A stretch of 44,948 nucleotides of DNA from Pseudomonadota bacterium (GTDB lineage Bacteria; Pseudomonadota; Gammaproteobacteria; Burkholderiales; Burkholderiaceae_C): positions 1 to 44,948 of the forward strand of contig JAUNTQ010000019.1 in NCBI GenBank assembly GCA_030538605.1, written 5' to 3'. The translations under genes and the position numbers were made by a program. Every line of letters begins with the position of its first letter. Positions within the stretch are counted from its first letter, which is position 1. The notes below the pieces were generated by a model that was not told where the DNA came from, did no database searches, and saw nothing but the letters and a program-made list of their open reading frames with translations. This document shows, one piece after another, positions 37,081 to 44,909 of this stretch.

Positions 37081-37499
37081 TCCACGGCATCAGCCACCTC
37101 ACCTTCATCGTGCGCGACCTGTCCCGCGCTGCGCGCTTTTTCTGCGACGGCCTGGGCGCACGCGAGGTGTACGACAGCGCGGCGCGCCACTTCTCCCTGT
37201 CGCACGAAAAATTCTTCGACCTGAACGGCCTGTGGCTCGTCGCCATGCAAGGCGAGCCCCCGCCCGAGCGCAGCTACCGCCACGTCGCCTTCCAGGTGGC
37301 CGAAGCCGACCTGCCGCACTACGCCACCCGTCTGGCCGCCATCGGCGCCGAAGTGCGCCCGCCGCGCCCTCGCCCGCCGCGCCCGCGCGTGGCGGGCGAG
37401 GGGCAGTCGCTGTATGTGTACGACTTCGACAACCACCTGTTCGAGCTGCACACGGGCACGCTGAGCGAGCGCCTGGATCGTTGCCAAAATCAGAGCTGA
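37077..37499 (+). CDS. FosX-like glyoxalase-superfamily protein
   Basis: This 140-residue vicinal oxygen chelate protein resembles FosX/FosI-type Mn-dependent fosfomycin epoxide hydrolases. Metal ligands His7 (GISHLTFIVRD), His69 (ERSYRHVAFQV) and Glu123 (DNHLFELHTG) and a glutamate at position 44 (SLSHEKFF), the general base of FosX, are present. A low-complexity insert PRPRPPRPR (about 95-104) is unusual. The start is a TTG overlapping the previous stop. Resistance activity is not shown; chromosomal homologues often have other roles. Confidence 0.82.
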   Translation: MIHGISHLTFIVRDLSRAARFFCDGLGAREVYDSAARHFSLSHEKFFDLNGLWLVAMQGEPPPERSYRHVAFQVAEADLPHYATRLAAIGAEVRPPRPRPPRPRVAGEGQSLYVYDFDNHLFELHTGTLSERLDRCQNQS

Positions 37500-37584
37500 C
37501 TGCGCTTGTTACCAGGGCGATTGCATTCAAAAATGCTGCCTTGTTTTCCTCTCCACCCATCGGCTTGTGTATGCACATATCTTT

Positions 37585-37667
37585 GTAGGCTGGGTAGAGC
37601 GTGGGCGAAACCCAGCAAACCGGCTCGCGAGAACGCCGGGTTTCGCCTTCGGCTCTACCCAGCCTAC
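37585..37667. repeat. GTAGGCTGGGTAGAGC dispersed palindrome, copy 2
   Basis: Perfect 16-base arms GTAGGCTGGGTAGAGC and GCTCTACCCAGCCTAC, with inner GGCGAAACCCAGC / CCGGGTTTCGCC. It lies between convergent genes (FosX-like and MFS). The 15 bases upstream (ATGCACATATCTTT) resemble the flank of copy 3. Confidence 0.88.
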
Positions 37668-37698
37668 GAGGCTGGCAGGCCGCAAGCACCGCAACTTC

Positions 37699-38889
37699 TC
37701 AATCCCCCCGTACCGCCGGCACCCACGGCGCGTACAGCGCCGCCAGCCCCAGCGCGCCCGCCGACGCCAGCAGCGACGCCGACCAGCCCCACTGCTGCAC
37801 CAGCGCGCCGCCCGCCCACATGCCCAGACCCAGGCCCAGCATGAGCAGCGTGGTGCTCCAGGTGAAGGCTTCGGTTACCGTGGAGGTGGGTGCCAGCGCA
37901 CCCAGCTGCAGCGACAGTGCCGTGATCAGCGGCCCGAAGGCCAGCCCGGTGAACAGGCAGGCCAGCGTGAACCACGCCACCGAAGGCGCGAGCGCCATCG
38001 CTCCGCTGCCGGCGGCCAGCCACAGCACGGCCAGCAGAATCTGCCGGTTGAGCGGCGGCGCCCAGCGCCGCGTGCCGTACACCAGCCCGGCGATGGCCGA
38101 CGGAATGCTGACCGCCGCATAGAACAGCCCCACCAGCCGCGCATCGCCCTGTGCCGTGGCAAAGGCGGGCACGGCAATTTCGTTCAGCCCAAAACCCGTG
38201 GCCACCAGCAGCGTCAGCACCAGCGAGCGGCGCACGCCCATCACGCGCAAAGGGCCGAGCCAGTGGCGTTCGGCCGCCTGCTCCACCTGGCCCCAGCGCT
38301 CGATGGCGCCGGTGCGCGCAAACAGCGGCACGCCCAGCGCGATGCACCCTGCCGCCAGCAGCACGCCATACGCCGCCGAGCCCGCCAGCAGCGCCAGGCT
38401 GACCAAGAGCGGCCCCAGGATGAAGCAGCTCTCGATCACCACCGACTCCACCGCAAAGGCCGACTGCCGCTGCGACGCCGTCATGTCCGCCTTTCGGTAC
38501 ATGGCGCGAATCACGGTGGACACGGGCGGAAAGAACAGGCCCGCCACCAACGCGCTGCCCAGCAGCCACGGCAGCCCCAGGTTCAGCTGCGCCGCCCCCA
38601 CCACCGCCAGCAGCGCCAGCGTGTGGCCCGCCGCCAGCGGCCCCATCACCCCGCGCGGGCCGCGCTGGTCGATGAAGCGCCCCACCAGCGGTGCCTGCAG
38701 CGCCAGCGCCGCCATGTACGCGCCCGACACCCAGCCCGCCTGCGCAAACGAGCCCGTCGCCGCTTGCACCAGCAGCGTCAGCCCCAGCGCGTTCATGCCG
38801 ATCGGCAGGCGCGGCAGCACCGAACCCAGCATGATGCGGCGCAATTCGCGGTCGGCGAACAGCAGGCGGTAAGAGGACAGATCGAGCAA
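37699..38889 (-). CDS. MFS transporter
   Basis: This 396-residue major facilitator has about twelve membrane segments, with RFIDQRGPRGVMGPLAAG in the loop between helices 2 and 3 as in MFS drug/sugar exporters. STVIRAMYRKADMTASQRQS and TEAFTWSTTLLMLGLGLGM are also noted. The substrate is unknown. The start used is a TTG (MLDLSSYRLLFADRELRRI), since no ATG lies before the first helix. It faces the other genes of the interval and separates parA from parB. Confidence 0.85.
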   Translation of the reverse strand: MLDLSSYRLLFADRELRRIMLGSVLPRLPIGMNALGLTLLVQAATGSFAQAGWVSGAYMAALALQAPLVGRFIDQRGPRGVMGPLAAGHTLALLAVVGAAQLNLGLPWLLGSALVAGLFFPPVSTVIRAMYRKADMTASQRQSAFAVESVVIESCFILGPLLVSLALLAGSAAYGVLLAAGCIALGVPLFARTGAIERWGQVEQAAERHWLGPLRVMGVRRSLVLTLLVATGFGLNEIAVPAFATAQGDARLVGLFYAAVSIPSAIAGLVYGTRRWAPPLNRQILLAVLWLAAGSGAMALAPSVAWFTLACLFTGLAFGPLITALSLQLGALAPTSTVTEAFTWSTTLLMLGLGLGMWAGGALVQQWGWSASLLASAGALGLAALYAPWVPAVRGD

Positions 38890-39030
38890 GCCGGCGATTG
38901 TAGGCAGCGCCCGTGACAGAGGCCCCCGCTGCTACACTGCGCCGCCGGTAGTCGTTTGCGAGCCATCCGGCATGGGCAGCCCGGTCGGTCAAGGCCTACG
39001 TGAACCGATCCTCACGCGCGGGCCATACAC

Positions 39031-39534
39031 ATGAGACGTTTCCTGCGAAAACAAAGCGTTGCCAACGTGCCGGCTGCGCCCAAGCCATCGCTCATCCAGC
39101 GCTTTACCCAGAACGCAGCCGAAGCCATCGGCGCGGTCATCGAAGGGCTGGCGGGCCTGGGTGCCCTGATCGCTGTGCCTGTGGCCGTGGTGCTGGGCAA
39201 GCTGTTTCTGGCCGTCATCCTGGGCGTGGTGGCGCTGGGGGTGTTTTGGCGACTGGCGGGGCGCAAGCGCCGGGGCGGGGCGGCACCGGTCAGAATCGCT
39301 ACCCCGGCCTGGGCGCATGCCGTGGCGGGCCTGGCGTCGGCCATCGAGGTAGCGGTGCTGGTGGAGGCCACCCAACTGCCCGTGCGGCACGACCAACCCG
39401 GCTTCACGCAGACCAACTGGCTGCTCGTGCTGCTGGCGTGGAGCGTGGCCTATGTGTTGCAAACCAAAGGGCTGGCTGCCCTGCTGGCGCGCAGCCAACG
39501 TGGCAAGCCCGGCGCACCCGCGCGGCTGCCCTGA
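39031..39534 (+). CDS. Uncharacterised membrane protein upstream of parB
   Basis: I do not recognise this 167-residue protein. A basic N-terminus (MRRFLRKQSV) leads to an amphipathic stretch and a hydrophobic hairpin (about 32-73, LAGLGALIAVPVAVVLGKLF then LAVILGVVALGVFWRLAG). A third and fourth segment follow (about 93-110 and 130-150, WLLVLLAWSVAYVLQTKGL). It ends 17 bases before parB and may be cotranscribed with it. Confidence 0.7.
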   Translation: MRRFLRKQSVANVPAAPKPSLIQRFTQNAAEAIGAVIEGLAGLGALIAVPVAVVLGKLFLAVILGVVALGVFWRLAGRKRRGGAAPVRIATPAWAHAVAGLASAIEVAVLVEATQLPVRHDQPGFTQTNWLLVLLAWSVAYVLQTKGLAALLARSQRGKPGAPARLP

Positions 39535-39551
39535 TTGAGGAGAAAGACCCC

Positions 39552-40487
39552 ATGGTCACCAAGAAAACCAAAGGCCTGGGGCGCGGCCTGGATGCGCTGC
39601 TGGCACCTTCCGCGCTCGACCCCGTCGCCGCCGATGGCGCGCCCGCCACCCCTGCCGGCACGCCCATGATGCTGGCGCTGGCCGACATGGCCCCCGGCGC
39701 TTACCAGCCGCGCACGCGCATGGACGAAGGCGCGCTGTACGAGCTGGCCGAAAGCATCAAGGCGCAGGGCATCATGCAGCCCATTCTGGTGCGGCGTGTG
39801 GCTGGCGCGGCCTTGCCGTTCGAGATCATCGCGGGCGAGCGCCGCTTTCGCGCCGCCAGGCTGGCGGGGCTGGATGAGGTGCCCGTGCTGGTGCGCGACG
39901 TGCCCGACGAGGCCGCTGCCGCCATGGCGCTGATCGAGAACATCCAGCGCGAAGACCTGAACCCGCTGGAAGAGGCGCAAGGCATCCAGCGCCTGATCCG
40001 CGAGTTCGAGCTGACCCACGAGCAGGCCGCGCAAGCCGTGGGCAAAAGCCGCAGCGCCGCCAGCAACCTGTTGCGCCTGCTCAACCTGGCCGAGCCGGTG
40101 CAGACCATGCTCATGGCCGGCGACATCGACATGGGCCACGCCCGCGCCCTGCTGGCCTTGCCGGGCGCGGCGCAAATCACCGCCGCCAACCAGGTTGCCG
40201 CGCGCAAGATGACGGTGCGCGAGGCCGAGGCCCTGGTCAAGAAGCTGGGCGCAGAGTTCAGCCTCACTGCAGGGCGCAAGCCCTCTGCCGGGCGCGAAAA
40301 ATCGGGCGACGTGCGGCGGGTGGAAGAAGAGCTGTCCGACCTGCTCACCGCCGAAGTCGAGGTGCGCGTGAAAAAGCACCAGCGCCAGAACGGCCAGATG
40401 CAGCCCGTGGGCGAAATCGCCATCCACTTCGGCTCGATGGACGCGCTCAATGGCCTGATCGAGCGGCTGAAAGGCTCAACAGGCTGA
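39552..40487 (+). CDS. parB: Chromosome partitioning protein ParB (Spo0J)
   Basis: This 311-residue CTPase clamp binds parS and spreads on DNA. The N-terminal ParA-stimulating segment is KKTKGLGRGLDALLAP. The ParB/sulfiredoxin domain contains GERRFRAARLAG (95-106) and ENIQREDLNPLEEAQG (129-144). The HTH is about 154-177 (EQAAQAVGKSRSAASNLLRL), and a C-terminal dimer domain ends GEIAIHFGSMDALNGLIERL. GAGGAGAAAG precedes the ATG. Its targets are the three parS sites in mnmG and rsmG. Confidence 0.96.
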   Translation: MVTKKTKGLGRGLDALLAPSALDPVAADGAPATPAGTPMMLALADMAPGAYQPRTRMDEGALYELAESIKAQGIMQPILVRRVAGAALPFEIIAGERRFRAARLAGLDEVPVLVRDVPDEAAAAMALIENIQREDLNPLEEAQGIQRLIREFELTHEQAAQAVGKSRSAASNLLRLLNLAEPVQTMLMAGDIDMGHARALLALPGAAQITAANQVAARKMTVREAEALVKKLGAEFSLTAGRKPSAGREKSGDVRRVEEELSDLLTAEVEVRVKKHQRQNGQMQPVGEIAIHFGSMDALNGLIERLKGSTG

Positions 40488-40509
40488 GCAAAAACACGGA
40501 ACAACCGGA

Positions 40510-40610
40510 CGCAGAGGACGCAAAGATGGCGCAGAAGATGCAAAAAGGAAAACCGAAAAAATTCGGGCTGTTTCTTTTGCCCTCTCTGCGCCATCTTTGC
40601 GTCCTCTGCG
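40510..40610. repeat. Large palindrome downstream of parB
   Basis: Perfect 26-base arms (40510-40535 and 40585-40610, with core GAGGACGCAAAGATGGCGCA) enclose nested stems GCAAAAAGGAAA / TTTCTTTTGC and CCGAAAAAATTCGG. It starts 23 bases after the parB stop and is probably a dispersed repeat acting as a terminator. The remaining sequence to 40751 shows no gene. Confidence 0.88.
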
Positions 40611-40751
40611 TGCGGTATGCAGGTGCGCTGATTCGGCCGCTGTCGCTGGCGCGCACATGACACCCCGCAGCCCCTCCCGCGCCGGTGTAAGCTGGTGCCC
40701 TTGCTGCACCGCCAGCGCTGTGTGCCGATTTCGTTTGCGCGCCTTTCCCCT

Positions 40752-41501
40752 ATGCGACTGCCCAACAACCCGTCCGCCCGTTCGTCCACGCCCCGCGCCC
40801 TGGCGCGTGCCGAACGCCGTCGTCTGACCGAGGTCGGCCCGCTGCTGGCCGTGCGCGCGGCCCGCGCGGGTGTGGCGCGCATGCGCCAGGCCATGGATCG
40901 CGCCGTATCGCACTCGCCGCAGACGCTGTTCTTGCGCGCGCTGGTGGCGCAGCCGGGCACGGTGGGGGCCATTTGCGCCAGCTCGCCGCGCCTGGCGCAG
41001 CGCATGGCCGCGCAGGTGGACTTGGCGCGCGGCGGCCTGGTGGTGGAGCTGGGCGGGGGCACGGGCGTCATCAGCGCGGCGCTGTTGGCGCATGGCGTGC
41101 CGGCGGCGCGGCTGGTGATCGTGGAGCAGTCGCCCGCGCTGGCCGCGCACCTGCGTCGGCGCTTTCCCGGCGTGTGCGTGATCGAGGGCGACGCGGCCGA
41201 GCTGACGCAGTGGCACGCCGATGGCCGCTTTCCGGCAGGCGAGGGCGGCGCGCTGCTGCCGATCGACTGCATCGTCTCGGGCCTGCCGCTCTTGTCCATT
41301 CCGCTACCGGTGCGCCAGCGCATCCTGTACGCGGGTGCGCAGGCGCTGGCCCCGGGTGGCAAGCTGGTGCAGTTCACCTACGCGCTGCACGGCCCCTCGC
41401 CCTGGCAGGGGGCGGGCCTGGTGCGCCAGCGCAACGAGCGCGTGCTGGCCAACCTGCCGCCCGCGCGCATCGACGTGCTGGGGCACCCGCCAGCGGCTTG
41501 A
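40752..41501 (+). CDS. PmtA-like phospholipid/SAM-dependent methyltransferase
   Basis: This 249-residue class I methyltransferase has the SAM loop VVELGGGTGVISAALLAHG (about 97-115) and VIVEQSPALAAHLRRRFPG. The N-terminal FLRALVAQPGTVGAICASSP, typical of proteins annotated as phospholipid N-methyltransferases, is present. It also has ALAPGGKLVQFTYALHGPSP near the end. It may methylate phosphatidylethanolamine; the substrate is inference. The ATG at 40752 (MRLPNNPSARSS) is preferred over an upstream GTG. Confidence 0.8.
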   Translation: MRLPNNPSARSSTPRALARAERRRLTEVGPLLAVRAARAGVARMRQAMDRAVSHSPQTLFLRALVAQPGTVGAICASSPRLAQRMAAQVDLARGGLVVELGGGTGVISAALLAHGVPAARLVIVEQSPALAAHLRRRFPGVCVIEGDAAELTQWHADGRFPAGEGGALLPIDCIVSGLPLLSIPLPVRQRILYAGAQALAPGGKLVQFTYALHGPSPWQGAGLVRQRNERVLANLPPARIDVLGHPPAA

Positions 41502-41526
41502 GCGTTGTGGCGGCCCTGCGAGGGGC

Positions 41527-41620
41527 TTTGTATATGCACGCGTTTCTGTAGGCTGGGTAGAGCGAAAGCGAAACCCAGCAAATCGGCCCGCGAAAACGCC
41601 GCGCTCTGTCCAGCCTGTAA
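41527..41620. repeat. GTAGGCTGGGTAGAGC dispersed palindrome, copy 3 (damaged)
   Basis: The left arm GTAGGCTGGGTAGAGCGAAA is intact, and AGCGAAACCCAGCAAATCGG follows as in the other copies. The right half is reduced to GCGCTCTGTCCAGCCTGTAA, so this copy looks partly deleted. The sequence from 41621 to 41818 shows no gene or repeat that I recognise. Confidence 0.75.
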
Positions 41621-41818
41621 CCCTGCGGGCCGATCTGTTGGCCTTCGGGGCCGCGTGCATGCCATCGGGTGAGATGTGTGCATGCACGCAAGGCAAAGGG
41701 TGCCCCTGTCCTGACCGGCACCGGTGTGGCGAGATTCAAGCACTTTGTTGCGTTTGCCGCGCAAGTGGGCGTCAAATCGGGGACTTTTGGGTTGCCAGCG
41801 GTTACTATTTGACGTCAT

Positions 41819-42060
41819 TGAACCTAGAAACGGCAGTTGAACGCACCCGAGCGTGCTGCGATGGGCGTGTCAGGCAAGGCGTGAGGACGACGCAGGCAAA
41901 TGCCTGCCAGGACGAGCAACGCCGCATGACGCGGCCAGCGTGGTGCGATCGGGTGCGTAGCGCCCTCACCCAAGCGATGAACGTCATCGAAGACGCAAAT
42001 GTCAGCATTCATGCGCGTTTCGTGAAGTTTGCAAGCGGTCAATTGCCGTTTCTAGGTTGA
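41819..42060. mobile_element. Candidate MITE: 242-bp element with 22-base terminal inverted repeats and a nested fold
   Basis: The ends TGAACCTAGAAACGGCAGTT (left) and AATTGCCGTTTCTAGGTTGA (right) are inverted repeats over 22 bases with two mismatches. Inside, ACGCACCCGA (41841-41850) pairs with TCGGGTGCGT (41949-41958), GCAGGCA/TGCCTGC (41892-41907) forms a hairpin, and GCCGC/GCGGC (41921-41935) a second one, giving a cloverleaf-like fold. No reading frame is credible and no clear target duplication is visible. No transposase that could move it is in the window. Confidence 0.6.
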
Positions 42061-42063
42061 CCG

Positions 42064-42087
42064 CGCCCGGCGCTTGCCCGGGCTTTT
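42064..42087 (+). terminator. Terminator-like hairpin after the MITE
   Basis: GCCCGGCGCTTGCCCGGGC followed by TTTTT, just past the right inverted repeat. It could end any transcript coming through the element. Confidence 0.75.
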
Positions 42088-42142
42088 TGCATACGTCGCC
42101 TGACACCACCCCGGGCACATTGCCACGCGAGACGAGAGCACC

Positions 42143-44665
42143 ATGAAACGTCACCCCTTCACCGCCCCCCGTTCACTGCCCGCCGCCATGCGCCGCGCCG
42201 GTTTGCTGGGCGGCGCGCTGCTGCTGGCCACCGGCGCCCATGCGGGCATGGTGACCGACGCGCACGGCAACGTGGGCTACGACACCGCTGCCGAGTGCGA
42301 CGCCGCCGTGCAGGCCGGCACCGCGCGCTATTACCAGCCCGTCACCACGCGCAAGCCCGCGCGCAAGAAAGGCGAGGCGGGTGTGCGCACCATCGCCTTG
42401 AGTGAACTCAGCAGCGCCACGGCCCAGGCGGCGGGCCTGCGCTACAGCGCGGCTGACTACACGCGCGGCGCGTGCGACCTGGGCATCCGCCACGTGCATG
42501 GCCGCCCCGACATCACGCCCGAGCTGGTCGGCAAATGGGTGCCCTTTGCCCCCGACATGCCGCTCAACCTCTACACCGACGCCGCAGGCCAGCCCGTGCG
42601 CGCCACCATGGCGCAGTGCGACAACGGCTTCTCGGGCAACCTGCCGCGCCCCGTGCCGCCCGCGCCCGTGGTGGCCGAGCAGGCACCGCCCCCGCCCGAG
42701 GCTCTGCCCAACCAGTGCTTTGCCAACATCCTGCTGCCCGCCCAATTCGAGGTGCGCAGCGAGCAGGTACTGGTGGCCCCCGCCACGCAGCGCGAAGAAG
42801 TGGTGCCCGCCACCTACAAAACTGTCACCGAGCAGGTGCTGGTGCAGCCCGAAACGCGCCAGCAGGTGGCCGTGCCGCCCACGCTGCGCACCGTCACCGA
42901 AGACGTGGTGCTGCGCCCCGCCGGCACGCGCGACGAGCCCGTGCCCCCCACCTTCACCACCCGCACCGAGCAGCGCGAAACCCAGGCCGCCACCACCCGC
43001 TTCGAGGTCTCGCCGCCGGTTTACCGCATCGAGCACCAGCGCGTGGTCGACGTGCCCGAGCACACCATCCAGCGCGTCGTACCCCCGGTCTACCGCGAGG
43101 TGGAAGAAACCGTGCAGGTCGCCGCCGCCACCACCCGCACCGAAGTCGCCCCCGCGCGCTACCGCACCGAGACAGAGCGCGTGCTGGTGCGCCCCGAGGT
43201 GCTGCAATACGTGCCCGTGCGCCTGCCCACCCGCCAGGTGCCCGAGCAGCGCCTGCGCAGCGAAGCCACCACCCGCATCGAAACCCTGCCGCCCGTCATG
43301 CAGACGGTGGTCGAGCCGGTCGAAGTGCGCGCCGCCAGCGTGCGGCGCGAAGCCGTGCCCCCGGCCTATGAAGTCGTCACCGAGCAGGTCAAGGTCAGCG
43401 AGCCCTACCGCGAATGGCGCCGTGGCCGCGCCTGGGTCGGCCAGGCCATCGAAGTCGTGCCCCTGCGCGGCTTCATCGTCGACCACACCGGCCAGTTCAA
43501 GGGCCACCAGGTGGCCGACCGCACCCTCGTGCCCGCCGCCACGGGCGGTGCCTCGCGCGGCATCGTCGATACGGGCATGACCCCGTCCGACAACACCTTG
43601 CTGGACGACGACGTGATGTGCCTGGTCGAAATCCCCGCGCAATACCAGACCGTCACCCGCAAGGTCTTGCGCGCGCCCGCCACCGTCAACGACGTGCCCG
43701 TGCCCGCCGAATACCGCAACGTCACCCGCCAGGTGGTCGTGCGCGAAGCCACCACCCGCACCGTGGCCGTGCCCGCCGTTTACCAAAGCGTCTACCGGCA
43801 GGAGGTCGACTTCGAGCGCGCCCGCCAGCTCGGCTACAAGTTCGACGACGCGGGCGAGCTGGTCGCCACCCCCAGCGGCCAGCCCGTCATGCGCGCCGCC
43901 ACCGTGGCCGGCCAGCCCGGCGTGCAGATCGACCGCGCCACTGCCCCCGACGCCTGGGTGCGCGAAGTGCGCATCCCCGCCGAATACCGCAACGTCAACC
44001 GCTACGTGCCCGAGCAGCCTGCCAGCGTGCGCGTGGTCGACGTGCCCGCCGCCCAGCGCACCATCAAGCGCCGCGTCATGGTCGAGCCCGCCCGCACCGA
44101 AACCGTCACCATCCCCGCCACCTACCGCACCGTCGCCAAACAGGTGCTGGTGCGGCCCGACGCCACGCGCGAAGTCGACGTGCCCGCGCAAACCGTGGCC
44201 ATCACCCACCGCGAGCTTGACCAGCCCGCCAGCCTGCGCCAGGTGGCCGTGCCCGCCGTCACCGCGCCCATCAGCCGCCAGGAAGTGGTGCAGGAAGCCA
44301 GCGTGCGCGAGGAGGTCGTGCCCGCCGTCTACCGCACCGAAACCCGCCAGGTGATCGACCAGCCCGCAGGCAAGCGCACCGTCGACGTGCCCGCGCAATA
44401 CGACACCATCAGCTGGCAAGTCAAAGTGGCCGACGCGCGCGAGGAAAAGCGCGAAGTCATGTGCGAAACCAACACCCACCCCGACAAGATCCGCGAAGTG
44501 CAGCGCGCCCTGCAAGCCGTCGGCTTCAACCCCGGCCCGGTCAGCGGCGCGCTCACCCCCGACACCATGGGCGCCGTCTCCCAATACCAGTTCGCCCGCG
44601 GCCTGCCCGTGCACGGCTACCTCGACGTGGACACCGTGCGCGCACTGGGTGTCGCACCCAACTGA
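42143..44665 (+). CDS. Large secreted repeat protein with C-terminal peptidoglycan-binding domain
   Basis: I know no function for this 840-residue protein. An N-terminal signal (PAAMRRAGLLGGALLLATGA, cut near AHA) is followed by a unique region (about 36-190). About 18 tandem units of 23-24 residues follow, with pattern PAxYxTVTxQVLVxPATTR. Examples are VPATYKTVTEQVLVQPETR and PATYRTVAKQVLVRPDATR. Two non-repeat linkers (about 425-500 and 565-615) break the array. The C-terminus (DKIREVQRALQAVGFNPG then SQYQFARGLPVHGYLDVDTV) is a peptidoglycan-binding type 1 domain. A beta-rich fibre or wall-linked adhesin-like protein is inference. Confidence 0.85.
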   Translation: MKRHPFTAPRSLPAAMRRAGLLGGALLLATGAHAGMVTDAHGNVGYDTAAECDAAVQAGTARYYQPVTTRKPARKKGEAGVRTIALSELSSATAQAAGLRYSAADYTRGACDLGIRHVHGRPDITPELVGKWVPFAPDMPLNLYTDAAGQPVRATMAQCDNGFSGNLPRPVPPAPVVAEQAPPPPEALPNQCFANILLPAQFEVRSEQVLVAPATQREEVVPATYKTVTEQVLVQPETRQQVAVPPTLRTVTEDVVLRPAGTRDEPVPPTFTTRTEQRETQAATTRFEVSPPVYRIEHQRVVDVPEHTIQRVVPPVYREVEETVQVAAATTRTEVAPARYRTETERVLVRPEVLQYVPVRLPTRQVPEQRLRSEATTRIETLPPVMQTVVEPVEVRAASVRREAVPPAYEVVTEQVKVSEPYREWRRGRAWVGQAIEVVPLRGFIVDHTGQFKGHQVADRTLVPAATGGASRGIVDTGMTPSDNTLLDDDVMCLVEIPAQYQTVTRKVLRAPATVNDVPVPAEYRNVTRQVVVREATTRTVAVPAVYQSVYRQEVDFERARQLGYKFDDAGELVATPSGQPVMRAATVAGQPGVQIDRATAPDAWVREVRIPAEYRNVNRYVPEQPASVRVVDVPAAQRTIKRRVMVEPARTETVTIPATYRTVAKQVLVRPDATREVDVPAQTVAITHRELDQPASLRQVAVPAVTAPISRQEVVQEASVREEVVPAVYRTETRQVIDQPAGKRTVDVPAQYDTISWQVKVADAREEKREVMCETNTHPDKIREVQRALQAVGFNPGPVSGALTPDTMGAVSQYQFARGLPVHGYLDVDTVRALGVAPN

Positions 44666-44673
44666 GCATACCA

Positions 44674-44767
44674 ATAAAACAGGAGCTTCTTGCGTACGTT
44701 TTAAAAGGATTTTAGAATCAAAAGTATCTGAAATTCCTATGAAACGTGCGCAAGCAGCTCCTGTTTT
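44674..44767. repeat. AT-rich long-hairpin element, copy 6 (after the repeat protein)
   Basis: AAACAGGAGCTTCTTGCGTA and GTGCGCAAGCAGCTCCTGTT form the arms, with ACGTTTT / GAAACGT next to them and an AT-rich loop. It begins 8 bases after the stop codon. Confidence 0.9.
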
Positions 44768-44811
44768 GTGATAAATCCCATCAACAAATCGACTACCGCT
44801 TCGGCTGTTCG

Positions 44812-44909
44812 CCCCTTCCCCCGCTGGGGGAAGGCTGGGATGGGGGCTGACCACCTTTGAGAAATCCACCGTGGTTAGCCCCCACCCCAACCCTCCCCCA
44901 GCGGGGGAG
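44812..44909. repeat. GC-rich palindromic dispersed repeat, intergenic copy
   Basis: CCCCTTCCCCCGCTGGGGGA, GGGGGCTGACCACC, then GTGGTTAGCCCCCACCCC and CCCCCAGCGGGGGA. This is the same unit, inverted, as the insertion in copA at 14788. The last 39 bases of the window show nothing recognisable. Confidence 0.9.

Noticed and set aside
41221-42060. A 279-codon frame running from the methyltransferase gene through the MITE
   Set aside because: It overlaps a recognised gene in another frame, crosses a dispersed repeat and the inverted-repeat element, and resembles no protein family.
42143-44665. The tandem repeats considered as a CRISPR array
   Set aside because: The periodic units are coding in one long frame, vary from unit to unit, and lack identical repeats separated by unique spacers; no cas genes are present.
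42173-44890. A 905-codon open frame on the minus strand opposite the repeat protein
   Set aside because: It mirrors the plus-strand tandem repeats, is Gly/His/Ala-rich, and the plus-strand gene has a signal peptide and a known C-terminal domain.
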